Source: an uncultured Pseudomonadota bacterium
Lineage (GTDB): Bacteria > Myxococcota_A > UBA796 > JAFGLY01
DNA: 64,000 nt
NCBI GenBank assembly: GCA_937912125.1
Contig: CALDOK010000004.1
Coordinates: 32,388-96,387 of the forward strand
Direction of reading: 5' to 3'
The notes beneath the pieces are model-generated. The model had not been told where the DNA came from and made no database searches. It saw nothing but the letters and a program-made list of their open reading frames with translations. Both the position numbers and the translations under genes were made by a program. Shown here piece by piece: positions 8,180-16,478 of the stretch (position 1 is the first letter of the stretch; every line of letters starts with the position of its first letter).

Positions 8180-9321
8180 GTGGTGCCTGGTGTGGCGCGC
8201 AGCAACGCATGGAGTGTATCGAGCAGCGCGTCGATCTGCTCGGGGGTGGTGGTGTAGCCGTGGCTGATGCGCAGTGTGGCCAGCGCGTCGGCCGGCTCGA
8301 GGCCCACCGCCAGCAGGGCCGGGCTGGGGGTGGTGGCCGTGGCGTGGCAGGCGGAGCCCGTGGAGACCTCGAAGCCCGCCCGGTTGAGCTGCTGGAACAG
8401 GCGCTTGGCGTCGCTTCCAGGGAAGGTGACGCTGACGATGTGGGGCAGGCCATTGCCGCGGGGCCCGTTGATGTGCGCCGTGGGAAATCGACGGTCGAGC
8501 CCTGCCAGCAGCTGGGCGTGGCGAGCCTGCAGCGCGGCCCGACGGGCTGGGCCGAAGCTGGCGGCGGCCACTCCGAAGCCTGCGATGCCGGCGGTGTTCG
8601 AGGTGCCCGAGCGCAGCCCACGCTCCTGGCCGCCGCCGTGTGCCGTGGCTTCGAGGGTGATCCCAGGAGCCAGCCAGAGCGCGCCCACGCCCTGGGGGCC
8701 GTGGATCTTGTGGGCGTTGATGCTGACGAGGTCCACGGGGAGGGTGGCCAGCTCCACCGGGAGCTTGGTGAAGCTCTGGCAGGCGTCGGTGTGGAGCGGC
8801 GCTCCTGCGCGGCGGCAGATCTCGCCCAGGACGGCCAGATCCTGCACGGTGCCCAGCTCGTTGCTCCCGTGGATGATGCTCACCAGCAGGGTGTCGGGGC
8901 GCAGGGCCTGGCGCAGGCTGTCAGGCTGGACCTGGCCTTGGCGGTCTACCGGCAGGATGGTGAGATCGAACCCCCGCGCCTGGAGCCAGCGCATGGGCGC
9001 CAGCACCGAGGGGTGCTCGATGGCGGTGCAGATCAGGTGCCCACCCGAGCGCCCGGTGGCGGCGATCGTGCCCTTGATGGCGAGGTTGTTGGCCTCGGTC
9101 CCACCCGAGGTGAAGACGATCTGCTCCGGCTTGGCGCCCAGCCGCTGGGCCACCTGGGACCGCGCTGTCTCTACCGCGCGTGCCGCCCGGACACCCGAGC
9201 GGTGCAGGGAGGATGCGTTGGCGGTCGCGGAGGACCACAGCGCCGCCATGGCCTCGATGACCTCGGGGGCCACGGGGGTGGTGGCGGCGTGATCCAGGTA
9301 GGTGGGCGGTGCGCTGGGCAT
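8176..9321 (-). CDS. Cysteine desulfurase (NifS/IscS-like)
   Basis: This 381-residue PLP enzyme is complete: YLDHAATTP at the N terminus, TSGGTEANN (71-79) for phosphate binding, Lys205 in NAHKIHGPQG as the Schiff-base lysine, and Cys325 in STGSACHA as the persulfide-forming cysteine in a loop with the NifS/IscS pattern. It releases sulfur from L-cysteine. It is the first gene of the operon with tusA and the PP-loop ATPase. No iscU, iscA, hscA or fdx is adjacent, which argues for a dedicated sulfur relay rather than general Fe-S assembly. The methylase gene ends 48 nt upstream, so transcription may start further up. Confidence 0.9.
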   Translation of the reverse strand: MPSAPPTYLDHAATTPVAPEVIEAMAALWSSATANASSLHRSGVRAARAVETARSQVAQRLGAKPEQIVFTSGGTEANNLAIKGTIAATGRSGGHLICTAIEHPSVLAPMRWLQARGFDLTILPVDRQGQVQPDSLRQALRPDTLLVSIIHGSNELGTVQDLAVLGEICRRAGAPLHTDACQSFTKLPVELATLPVDLVSINAHKIHGPQGVGALWLAPGITLEATAHGGGQERGLRSGTSNTAGIAGFGVAAASFGPARRAALQARHAQLLAGLDRRFPTAHINGPRGNGLPHIVSVTFPGSDAKRLFQQLNRAGFEVSTGSACHATATTPSPALLAVGLEPADALATLRISHGYTTTPEQIDALLDTLHALLRATPGTT

Positions 9322-9369
9322 GGCTTCTGGAACCTCGGCTCGAACGGACTAGCGCGGCGCGGCCGGCGC

Positions 9370-10551
9370 CTAGGCGCCTCCGGGACGCTCGAAGAGCAGC
9401 GCATGCTCCTGGCGGGCCGGGCGGGTGGCTGGCAAGCCCTTGCTGGCCCTGGCGAGCGCCCGCAGACCCACCGCCTGGGCCGCCTCGACGGTCGGCTCGG
9501 CCGCGCCGATGACCTTGGGGCCCACCTGGCCGTCGCCGATGACCACCACCAGGCGTCCTCCGGGCTGCAGGATCTGGCGTGCGGACTTCATCCAGCGCTC
9601 GGTGTCGCGTCGCCACAGCCGGCGGGCCTCGTGGGCGTCGCCCTTGAAGGCACGCCGGGAGCCCAGCTCGCGGCGAGTCTGAGACTCCACGTGGAGGCCT
9701 AGCCAGACGTGGCGCAGGTGCTGCATGGGCAGGTAGTCGTAGACGCCGGGGTAGGGCGGCGAGGTGATGATTCCTGCCGCTGGGTTGTGCAGCTGCAGAT
9801 CCCGGGCGTCGCGCTCGGCGATGTCGGCCGAGACGGCGCCGGGGGGCAGGGCCTCGCGGAACTCGGTGAGGCGGCGGGCCAGCTCCCGGGCTTTCTTGTG
9901 GAAGAGCACCGCGGTGGTGCCCACGGGCCGGTGGTGCCCGACCCGGCGTGCGCGGGTGTCGCTCTGGCGCATACTGGCTTTGATGACGATGGCCGACAGG
10001 CACCCCTCGAGCAGCCAGCGGATGTCCTGGGGCGACTTGGCCACGCTGTAGCGCAGGGACTCGAGCTCGTGGAGCACGTGGGGCTCGTACCAGCGCTCGA
10101 GGGCGGCCATGCGCTCGGCGTCGGGGAGCTTGGTGGCGGTGCGCGCGGTGGCGGTGGCCTTGCGGGCCGCCGACCGGAAGGAGGTCAAGAGCTCCTCGGA
10201 GGCTACGGCCGTGCGCAGGCGCGCCACACGCACGGCGATGGGGGAGAGATCCCGTCCCAGGGCGGGACGGCCGGCCAGCATGGCCTCGACCAGCACGGTG
10301 CCGCCGCCGCAGAACGGGTCGACCACGGGGCCAGGGGGCACCAGGGAGAGCAGCCCTGCGGCCGCGTCCGGGTGCAGGCCAGCGGGCCAGGTGTGGAAGC
10401 CGTGGGTGTAGCGCTGGGCGTCTGCGCCGGTGGGGGTGCGGTCGGGCTCGTCCTCTTCGGTCGGCGCCTCGGAGCGCAGCCCGCAGGCCAGGGCCCCGCG
10501 CAGGATCTCGTCCATGGGGTTCTTCGCGCGGCTGCTCTTTTTACTGGCCAT
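9370..10551 (-). CDS. SAM-dependent methyltransferase with TSPPY motif (DNA methylase-like)
   Basis: This 393-residue protein has the SAM-binding DPFCGGGT motif at 78-85 and the catalytic TSPPYPGVYDY motif at 263-273. The order, motif I before motif IV, and the (T/S)PPY tetrad are those of amino-methyltransferases acting on exocyclic amines in DNA; Trm11-type tRNA methylases share part of this layout. The N terminus is Lys/Arg rich. No restriction endonuclease is adjacent, so if it methylates DNA it is an orphan. The upstream Tim44-like gene ends 3 nt before its start, suggesting an operon. Target specificity cannot be read from the sequence. Confidence 0.75.
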   Translation of the reverse strand: MASKKSSRAKNPMDEILRGALACGLRSEAPTEEDEPDRTPTGADAQRYTHGFHTWPAGLHPDAAAGLLSLVPPGPVVDPFCGGGTVLVEAMLAGRPALGRDLSPIAVRVARLRTAVASEELLTSFRSAARKATATARTATKLPDAERMAALERWYEPHVLHELESLRYSVAKSPQDIRWLLEGCLSAIVIKASMRQSDTRARRVGHHRPVGTTAVLFHKKARELARRLTEFREALPPGAVSADIAERDARDLQLHNPAAGIITSPPYPGVYDYLPMQHLRHVWLGLHVESQTRRELGSRRAFKGDAHEARRLWRRDTERWMKSARQILQPGGRLVVVIGDGQVGPKVIGAAEPTVEAAQAVGLRALARASKGLPATRPARQEHALLFERPGGA

Positions 10552-10554
10552 GGT

Positions 10555-12126
10555 TCACCCCTGGTAGGCTTCGTCTTGCTCGATGGATGACAGCACCCAG
10601 TCGTGCGCGCCAGAGGCGATCTTGGCGTCGCAGTAGCCGCACACGCCGGTCTGGGAGAGTCTGTCCAGCGGTGCGCCGCAGGCGGGACAGTGCTGCAGGT
10701 CGCCCCGACGGGCGGATGCCTTACCCGCGGTGCGGATGAAGGTCCAGTACTCGGTGAAGGTTCGCGCCTTGGACTTGTGGCCGCCGACCACCGCGCCGGA
10801 CTTGTCGACGGTGTAGTCGATCATCCGGGCCTTGACGCGCACCGTGGCGGCCTCGTAGAAGGCGTCGGCGGTGAGCTTGGCCAGGGTGACGTCCAGCACC
10901 TCGACCTGCTCCAGCACGTTGCGGAGCCCGAAGCGGCGATAGCGGTCCATCCAGTACCGATGGCTCTGGTAGAGGTGGTCGGTCTGCAAGGCCCGCGCCT
11001 GCTCCCATCGACCCGCGGTCCATGCCCGCTGCAGCTGGGTGAAGGTGTCGCGCACCTGCTGGCGGAAGGCGGGCAGCTGGAAGTCTGGGTAGCGGGTCTG
11101 GAACGCCCGCAGCTGGGGCCCCAGCATGGGGTCGAAGACGGTGGGCAGGCGTGTGCCGGCTTCCTCGCCAGCGCCCAGGGACAGGGGCGGCGGCTTGACC
11201 GGCTCCTGATGGATCAGGGAGGCCTCGGTGACCTGCCACAGGGCCTGGCCTGCGCCGATGGGGGTGTCGCAGTGCACGCAGCTGCCGTTGGGACGGGTCT
11301 CGGCCGGGTTGCCGCAGCTGGGGCATGCCATGGCCACCAGCTGGGCAGGGCTGGGCGAGAGGCTGCCCAGCTGCTTGCGGAAGGTCCAGCGCTCGGTCAC
11401 CAGCAGCTGCTGGCTCTTGCCCGCGCGCTGCTCGGTGAGGTTTGTCTCGTAGTGGACCTCCACCACCAGGTGCTGGCCACGCAGGTTCGCGCTGGTGATC
11501 CGGGTGGCGCCGAAGACGATGTCGCTGACCCCTTCCAGGCCCTGGGAGCGCTGCCGGAGGCCCGCCAGCGCGGGCTGGGCGAGGTAGGCGGCCAGGGCGT
11601 CGAGCTCACCGTGACGCTCGCGATGGCAGCGGGCGTAGACCACCTGGGCGAAGTCCAGGAAGGCGGGGACGCTGAAGTTGGCGTCCATGCCCTGGAGCGC
11701 CCGGAGGTTCACGGCGGGCTCGCGGGAGCGCTGGGACCCCGAGCTGGGGCCAGGCCGGGTGGCGGGACGGTAGCTACCGCCGCCCACGCCGCTCCAGCGC
11801 TTACCCATGCGCGCCTTGACGATGAGCACGATCACCACGACCATGGTGAGGGGTATTCCGATGACCGGGTGCTCGAGGCACAGCCAGATCAGGAAGAAGA
11901 TCAGGTCGCCCTCGCCGCCGCTGCTGGAGCCGCCGCCACCGCTCGAGCGGCTCGAGCCGCCATAGGACTGCCCGCCGCCGACCCGGGCCCAGGCCTGGGT
12001 GGGCTCCACCAACAGGGCCAGCAGCGCGGCCAGGCCGAGGCCGATCAGGGCCGCAGGGATCAGCAGGCGCAGGGGGCGGGGCAGGACCGTCCGCAGCCAA
12101 GCGTGGGCCAGCAGGAGCCCGCTCAT
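10555..12126 (-). CDS. Membrane protein with two Tim44-like domains, each followed by a zinc ribbon
   Basis: The protein has 523 residues. It opens with a membrane segment (about 13-40), a Gly/Ser-rich stretch and a second hydrophobic helix (LIFFLIWLCLEHPVIGIPLTM). Two homologous Tim44/MBA1-like alpha/beta domains follow, beginning FSVPAFLDFAQVVYARCH and FQLPAFRQQVRDTFTQLQRAW. Each ends in a four-cysteine ribbon (CPSCG...CVHC and CPACG...CGYC). Bacterial Tim44-like proteins are membrane-linked and poorly characterised; the mitochondrial homologue tethers the import motor. The start overlaps the TPM-domain gene by 4 nt (12123-12126), so the two are likely partners. The function is unknown. Confidence 0.7.
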   Translation of the reverse strand: MSGLLLAHAWLRTVLPRPLRLLIPAALIGLGLAALLALLVEPTQAWARVGGGQSYGGSSRSSGGGGSSSGGEGDLIFFLIWLCLEHPVIGIPLTMVVVIVLIVKARMGKRWSGVGGGSYRPATRPGPSSGSQRSREPAVNLRALQGMDANFSVPAFLDFAQVVYARCHRERHGELDALAAYLAQPALAGLRQRSQGLEGVSDIVFGATRITSANLRGQHLVVEVHYETNLTEQRAGKSQQLLVTERWTFRKQLGSLSPSPAQLVAMACPSCGNPAETRPNGSCVHCDTPIGAGQALWQVTEASLIHQEPVKPPPLSLGAGEEAGTRLPTVFDPMLGPQLRAFQTRYPDFQLPAFRQQVRDTFTQLQRAWTAGRWEQARALQTDHLYQSHRYWMDRYRRFGLRNVLEQVEVLDVTLAKLTADAFYEAATVRVKARMIDYTVDKSGAVVGGHKSKARTFTEYWTFIRTAGKASARRGDLQHCPACGAPLDRLSQTGVCGYCDAKIASGAHDWVLSSIEQDEAYQG

Positions 12127-12725
12127 GACCGCACCACGGGGGCGTTGGGGATCTCGTTGGGGTTGTCGTCGCTGGCAGGCAGGTGTTCGGCCAGGATGGC
12201 ACCCACCTGCCCCAGCAGGAGCTCGAGCTGATCCAGGCGCTGCAGGGACAGATCCAGACCGTTCCACGCCGAGCCGGCCACCTTGCCGTCCAAGCCCAGG
12301 TCTCGCACCAGCGCGGCGCGGCCCTCGAGCTCGCTCACATAGACCAGGACGCCCGTGCGCTCCCGGGTGCCGTGCACCGCTTCTTCGACGAAGGTGGCGC
12401 GGGCGGCCTCGAGCACCTGCGCCTCCCGGCGGGTGCGGCGGGTCAGCGCCCGGATCGACGCGGGGAAGCGGCCCGAGAGCCACCACGACAGCGCCCCCAG
12501 CGCCAGCATGAACAGGGGGAGGTTCAGCGGGTGGACGTCGAAGGGGCTGTAGACCACCGCGAACAGGGTGGTCATGGCCACGACGCCAGCGGTGGCCAGG
12601 CGGACGTCTTGGTAGCTGCCCGAGGCGCGGGCGACCACCACCACGATCTCGGCCTGGGTGCCGCGCTCGAGCTCGCCCACCAGCGCTTCGATGCGCGGGC
12701 CGAAGTCCGGATGGTCGATGATCAC
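12123..12725 (-). CDS. TPM-domain membrane protein
   Basis: This 200-residue protein opens with a TPM-like start (IEALVGELERGTQAEIVVVVARASGS), the fold of proteins linked to photosystem II repair in plants and of unknown role in bacteria. Two adjacent membrane segments (about 47-85) interrupt the domain. The second half (TGVLVYVSELEGRAALVRDLGL) resumes the TPM pattern, so the helices are inserted as in the TPM subtype of many proteobacteria. The start is a GTG at 12725 preceded at 7 nt by GGAGGA. It overlaps the Tim44-like gene by 4 nt. Confidence 0.7.
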   Translation of the reverse strand: MIIDHPDFGPRIEALVGELERGTQAEIVVVVARASGSYQDVRLATAGVVAMTTLFAVVYSPFDVHPLNLPLFMLALGALSWWLSGRFPASIRALTRRTRREAQVLEAARATFVEEAVHGTRERTGVLVYVSELEGRAALVRDLGLDGKVAGSAWNGLDLSLQRLDQLELLLGQVGAILAEHLPASDDNPNEIPNAPVVRS

Positions 12726-12759
12726 GAGGGTCCTCCAGGGGAACCGAGCCGCAGGGTTC

Positions 12760-13650
12760 TCAGGATGTAGTCCGCGGCTGTGTGCTTGTCTGGTAGGAAG
12801 GCTCGAGGACCATCAGGCGCATGGCGATGTCGCGCTGGAAGCCAGCCCGTTCGTAGCAGCCCACCGCCGGGGTGTTGGCCTCGTTGAGGTGGAGGGTGAC
12901 GCACGGGTGCGTCGCGAGCAGGTCGATCAGCACGCCCCGCATGGCCCGACCGCACAGGCCCTGCTGGCGCAGGCTGGGCAGGACGTAGGTGCCCCCGAGC
13001 ATGGCGCCTTGGGAGCAGGCGCTGCCCAGATCGATCTTGAAGATCAGGCGGCCGTCGTGCTCGACCACCCAGGTGCGGCCTTCGCGGATCCGTCGGGAGA
13101 CCGCGGCCAGGTGCCCGCGCGGGTTGTGGACCGCCGGATCGAAGCCCAGATCCTCGAGCATCATGCGGGAGGAGAAGGCTGCCAGATCCCGGAGGTCATC
13201 CTCGCTCGCCTTGCGCAGGCCTGGGATCACCGGGCCTGGCGAGACCTCGCGGGCCACGTAGAGCCGCTGATCGTAGTGGGTGCGCACGACCTCGCTGCGG
13301 TCCCCCGCTCTGAACAGGGCGTCGCAGTCCGCGCGCGGTCCGATGAGCAGCTGGGTGGTGTGGATCTGGGCGATGTGGCGGCCCAGCACGGCGGCATGCT
13401 CGATCCAGGGGCACCAGGGCACCACCAGGCCTGTGGGGCTGACGTAGACGGTGGCCGCCAGCTCCCGACGGGGCGTGCCCGGGCGGGTGAGCTGTTCTTC
13501 CCAGAGGCCGTAGAAGGTCCCGCGCGGGCTCTCACCCACCACCGCCTCCTGCTCGATCAAGCTGAGGAGGAAGAGGTTGGGGAGCGGGTCCTGAAGCAGG
13601 AGGGCCTGCAGTGCGGGGCGCTCGGGGGGGAGGACAGGGCGTACGAGCAT
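12760..13650 (-). CDS. GNAT-family N-acetyltransferase
   Basis: This protein has 296 residues from the ATG at 13650. The C-terminal half has the acetyl-CoA pyrophosphate-binding segment (VLPSLRQQGLCGRAMRG), then THPCVTLHLNEANTPAVGCYERAGF, the standard GNAT core ending. The N-terminal half (about 1-150) has no obvious enzymatic motif and resembles the extra domain of two-part GNAT proteins. The substrate is unknown. The alternative upstream ATG at 13728 would add 26 residues; neither start has a strong Shine-Dalgarno sequence. It is separated from the TPM gene by 34 nt and is probably the first gene of that operon. Confidence 0.75.
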   Translation of the reverse strand: MLVRPVLPPERPALQALLLQDPLPNLFLLSLIEQEAVVGESPRGTFYGLWEEQLTRPGTPRRELAATVYVSPTGLVVPWCPWIEHAAVLGRHIAQIHTTQLLIGPRADCDALFRAGDRSEVVRTHYDQRLYVAREVSPGPVIPGLRKASEDDLRDLAAFSSRMMLEDLGFDPAVHNPRGHLAAVSRRIREGRTWVVEHDGRLIFKIDLGSACSQGAMLGGTYVLPSLRQQGLCGRAMRGVLIDLLATHPCVTLHLNEANTPAVGCYERAGFQRDIAMRLMVLEPSYQTSTQPRTTS

Positions 13651-13800
13651 GCGGCCTTGGAGGAGCGCGGCGTGGCTGCCAAGCCTAACCAGAAAAGGCC
13701 TCGCGCTCCCGTGGCCGATGGGCTTCATCCTGGATGCCCTGGGCCGTGACCTGGGGAGCAGGCTGTGGCTGGCTGGTGGGCGGATCGCTCCCTTTCGGGA

Positions 13801-15177
13801 TCAGGGCACAGGCTCCAGCTGCTCGAGCAGACGCCAGGCTTCGTTGCTGGGCTCGGGCGCGATGATCACCGAGCGCTCCAGCATGGCTCGCGCGGCGTCG
13901 ATGTCGCCACGCTCCATGTGGATGCGGGCCAGGCCGTTGTACTTGCCGTGCTCGAGGTGGGGCACGAGCTCGGCGGCGGTGGACAGCATGCCGTAGGCGT
14001 CCTGGTGTCGTCCCTGGCTGAGGTAGAGCATCCCCAGCCCCTCGAAGGGGCAGGTCACGGGCAGCTCGTCCTTGGGATCGGCCATGCTGCCGTCGGCACG
14101 CCACCGCGGCGGCTCCTGGCCTGCCCTGTCCACTCTGCCTTTCCATCCCCAGCAGGTGGGCTGGCCGCCCTGGGTGACGCCGCAGCTGTGGTAGAAGCCC
14201 ACCGCCAGGGCGCGAAAGGCCACCCCGGGTGGGCGCGCTTGGAAGGCGGCATCGTGGCCCCAGCAGATCACACCGCCGGCTTCATGCAGCGCGCAGCTGT
14301 GCTGCCCGCCTGCCCCCAGCGCCAGGTAGCGTCCCGGGGGCGCGGTCAGCAGGCCGCCCACCCAGCCACCCTGGTGGGGCGGGGAGTGGGGGATGCCCTG
14401 GGCGTCCAGGGTGGCGCCCTGTCCCTCGGGGCGGCCCTCGGCTCCCCAGCAGCGGATGGCCCCGCCGGTGTCGAGCCCGCAGCTGTGGTGCTGGCCCAGG
14501 GCCAGGCTCGTGAAGGAGACCCCCGCGGGAGCCGTCCCGTCGGGGGCCTGCTGGCCCCAGCAGCTGACCTGGCCCGCGGCGTCCAGGGCGCAGCTGTGGT
14601 GGTAGCCAGCGTAGACCGATGCGAAGCGGCCGTCGGGCGGCTGAGCCTGGCCGTCGGCGTCCCAGCCCCAGCAGGCGACGGTGCCGTCGGCCCGCAGGCC
14701 GCAGCTGTGGGCGAAGCCCGCGCTGATCTGCTCCATGGGCCCCGGGGGGGGCTGGGTGGAGCCGTCGGTGTCGCGACCCCAGCAGCTCACACCGCCCTGC
14801 GCGTCCAGGGCGCAGGCATGCTCGCCTCCGACGGCCAGGGATCGCCAGGCTCCGGAAGGGGGATCGCAGCGTCCGTGCTCTTCTAGCCCCCAGCAGCGCA
14901 GCTCCCCCGCGACGGTCAGGGCACAGGCGTGCTCGACCCCGAGCCCTAGCTGGTGCAGCTCGGCATTCCTGGGCGGGTCCTCGTACCACCAGGGCAGGGA
15001 CCGGGAGTGCTGCTCGGGCGCGGGCGAGGGGGGAGGGGGGATGGCCGCGAATCGATCTTGGGCCAGGCTGGGCTCGGCGGATGGAGGGACCTGGCAGCCC
15101 GCCTGGGCCAGCCCGAGCGCGAGCGCCGTGACCGCAGAGACAGCGAGGGTCGTCGGGTGGAAGCGAGGGGGACGCAT
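13801..15177 (-). CDS. Lipoprotein with RCC1/BLIP-II-like repeats and C-terminal TPR
   Basis: This 458-residue secreted protein has a lipoprotein signal ending LAQAGC. From about residue 75 to 380 it contains seven to eight copies of a repeat built around HSCALDxxGxVxCWG. This is the pattern of RCC1/BLIP-II-type propellers that are widespread and cysteine-rich in Myxococcota. Each repeat has paired cysteines (HACAL ... CWG), probably disulfides. The last 75 residues (LGMLYLSQGRHQDAYGML..., YNGLARIHMERGDIDAARAML) are two TPR units. The partner or ligand is unknown. It faces the START-like gene across a 74-bp divergent gap. Confidence 0.75.
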   Translation of the reverse strand: MRPPRFHPTTLAVSAVTALALGLAQAGCQVPPSAEPSLAQDRFAAIPPPPSPAPEQHSRSLPWWYEDPPRNAELHQLGLGVEHACALTVAGELRCWGLEEHGRCDPPSGAWRSLAVGGEHACALDAQGGVSCWGRDTDGSTQPPPGPMEQISAGFAHSCGLRADGTVACWGWDADGQAQPPDGRFASVYAGYHHSCALDAAGQVSCWGQQAPDGTAPAGVSFTSLALGQHHSCGLDTGGAIRCWGAEGRPEGQGATLDAQGIPHSPPHQGGWVGGLLTAPPGRYLALGAGGQHSCALHEAGGVICWGHDAAFQARPPGVAFRALAVGFYHSCGVTQGGQPTCWGWKGRVDRAGQEPPRWRADGSMADPKDELPVTCPFEGLGMLYLSQGRHQDAYGMLSTAAELVPHLEHGKYNGLARIHMERGDIDAARAMLERSVIIAPEPSNEAWRLLEQLEPVP

Positions 15178-15251
15178 GCCTGCATGCTAACGCCTGAGCG
15201 CTGCCCATCGGCCGGTTCCGCGATACGCAGGCTGCTCAAGCTGGAGGCCCC

Positions 15252-15776
15252 ATGAAGATCCACTCCGTGTCCATGATCCACCACCCCCGCGAGCTCGTGT
15301 TCAGCGCGTACCGGGACCGGCTCGCCGAGATCGCGGCCTACATCCCCGACGTGCGCGAGATCAGCGTCCAGAAGCGCGAAGATGCCGATGGCGTCGTCAC
15401 CCTGCACAATGTCTGGAAGGCCCAGCGCGAGGTGCCCACGGCGCTCAAGGTCGTGCTCAAGCCCGAGTCCCTCGAGTGGGACGACTACGCCACCTGGAAC
15501 CCCACCACCTTCGTCTGCGAGTGGGAGATCAAGACCCGCGTGTTCCGCGAGAAGGTCAGCTGCCGGGGGCGCAACACCTTCACCGTCGAAGGTGAGCGCA
15601 CAAAGGTCTTGCTCACCGGTGACCTCGAGATCGACATGGCCTCGGTGCCGGGCGTGCCGCGGCTGTTGGCCCGCCGCATCGGCCCCCAGGTCGAGAAGTT
15701 CATCGTGTCCTTGATCACGCCCAACCTCGAGCAGGTCAACAAGTCCCTCGAGCGGTTCCTCGACGACCAGGGCTGA
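15252..15776 (+). CDS. START/SRPBCC-fold domain protein
   Basis: This 174-residue protein begins with a family-like first strand (KIHSVSMIHHPRELVFSAYRDRLAEIAAYIP). It ends in a long helix (ARRIGPQVEKFIVSLITPNLEQVNKSLERFL), the arrangement of helix-grip SRPBCC lipid-binding proteins. The pattern resembles DUF2505-type members. No catalytic residues are evident; binding of a hydrophobic ligand is inferred from the fold. GGAGG is 5 nt before the ATG. Its stop overlaps the start of the barrel protein by one base (TGATG at 15774-15778), so the two are translationally coupled. Confidence 0.65.
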   Translation: MKIHSVSMIHHPRELVFSAYRDRLAEIAAYIPDVREISVQKREDADGVVTLHNVWKAQREVPTALKVVLKPESLEWDDYATWNPTTFVCEWEIKTRVFREKVSCRGRNTFTVEGERTKVLLTGDLEIDMASVPGVPRLLARRIGPQVEKFIVSLITPNLEQVNKSLERFLDDQG

Positions 15777-16468
15777 TGCCCCGTCTTCGCACCTCTCTCG
15801 GGTGGGTCGCGCTGGCGACCTGCGCGCTGCTCGCGGTCTCCCCGGCCCCGCTGCGGGCCGAGCCCCAGGACAAGCTGCCGGCCACGGCCACGGCCCAGGC
15901 TCCGGCCTGGCAGGTGGAGCCCTACTGGCGGCCCGTGGCTGGGCTGAGCAGCTTCACCACCAGCGGCGGCACCTGGCTGGCCGTGCGCATGGGCGCCACC
16001 GCGGGTGTCCACTACTGGAAGGCGCCGCTGCTGGGGCGCACCCGAGCCCTGGCCACGTGGACCACGGGCAGCCAGAGTGCGTCGGGCCTCGAGGCGCGCC
16101 TGGGCACCTTCATGGGCCCCCACAAGGAGTACTGGGGCGTCGAAGCCGGGGTCGATCTGTTCTGGGACCGCTTCAGCGCGGCCGGGGTCGATCTGCTCCC
16201 GGCCTCCGCCGGGATCGACCTTCCCCTCAACCTTCACCTGGGCCCCCAGCAGATCTATGGCCTGGTCGGCATCACGCCGGCCCTGCTCTTCGCCCAGGAG
16301 CGCCGGGTGGACTGGTCCAGCACCGACGCCTTCGGCTTCGGCCACGAGTTCGGGCTGCAGGCTGGAGCGGGTGCCCACGTCGGCCGCCTCGGTGCGGCCC
16401 TGGTGTACTCCCGTCGCGTGGTGGTCAACGGCGTCTACAGCGGCTGGAGCCTCTCGCTCTCCCTCTGA
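15776..16468 (+). CDS. Predicted outer-membrane beta-barrel protein
   Basis: This 230-residue protein has a Sec signal (about 1-28, ending APLRA) followed by alternating strands rich in Gly, Trp and Tyr (GTWLAVRMGATAGVHYW, LEARLGTFMGPHKEYWGVEAGVDLFWDRF). It closes on SGWSLSLSL, whose alternating hydrophobic end is typical of barrel C termini. About eight strands would fit a small outer-membrane barrel. The ligand is unknown. It is translationally coupled to the START-like gene and lies 10 nt before the acyl-CoA synthetase gene, suggesting a three-gene operon that could concern lipid or fatty-acid handling; that link is an inference. Confidence 0.65.
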   Translation: MPRLRTSLGWVALATCALLAVSPAPLRAEPQDKLPATATAQAPAWQVEPYWRPVAGLSSFTTSGGTWLAVRMGATAGVHYWKAPLLGRTRALATWTTGSQSASGLEARLGTFMGPHKEYWGVEAGVDLFWDRFSAAGVDLLPASAGIDLPLNLHLGPQQIYGLVGITPALLFAQERRVDWSSTDAFGFGHEFGLQAGAGAHVGRLGAALVYSRRVVVNGVYSGWSLSLSL

Positions 16469-16478
16469 GGAGTGTGCT

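Noticed and set aside
13651..13728. Upstream start extending the GNAT protein by 26 residues
   Set aside because: Added residues lack GNAT pattern and no better Shine-Dalgarno is present; kept as a possibility only.
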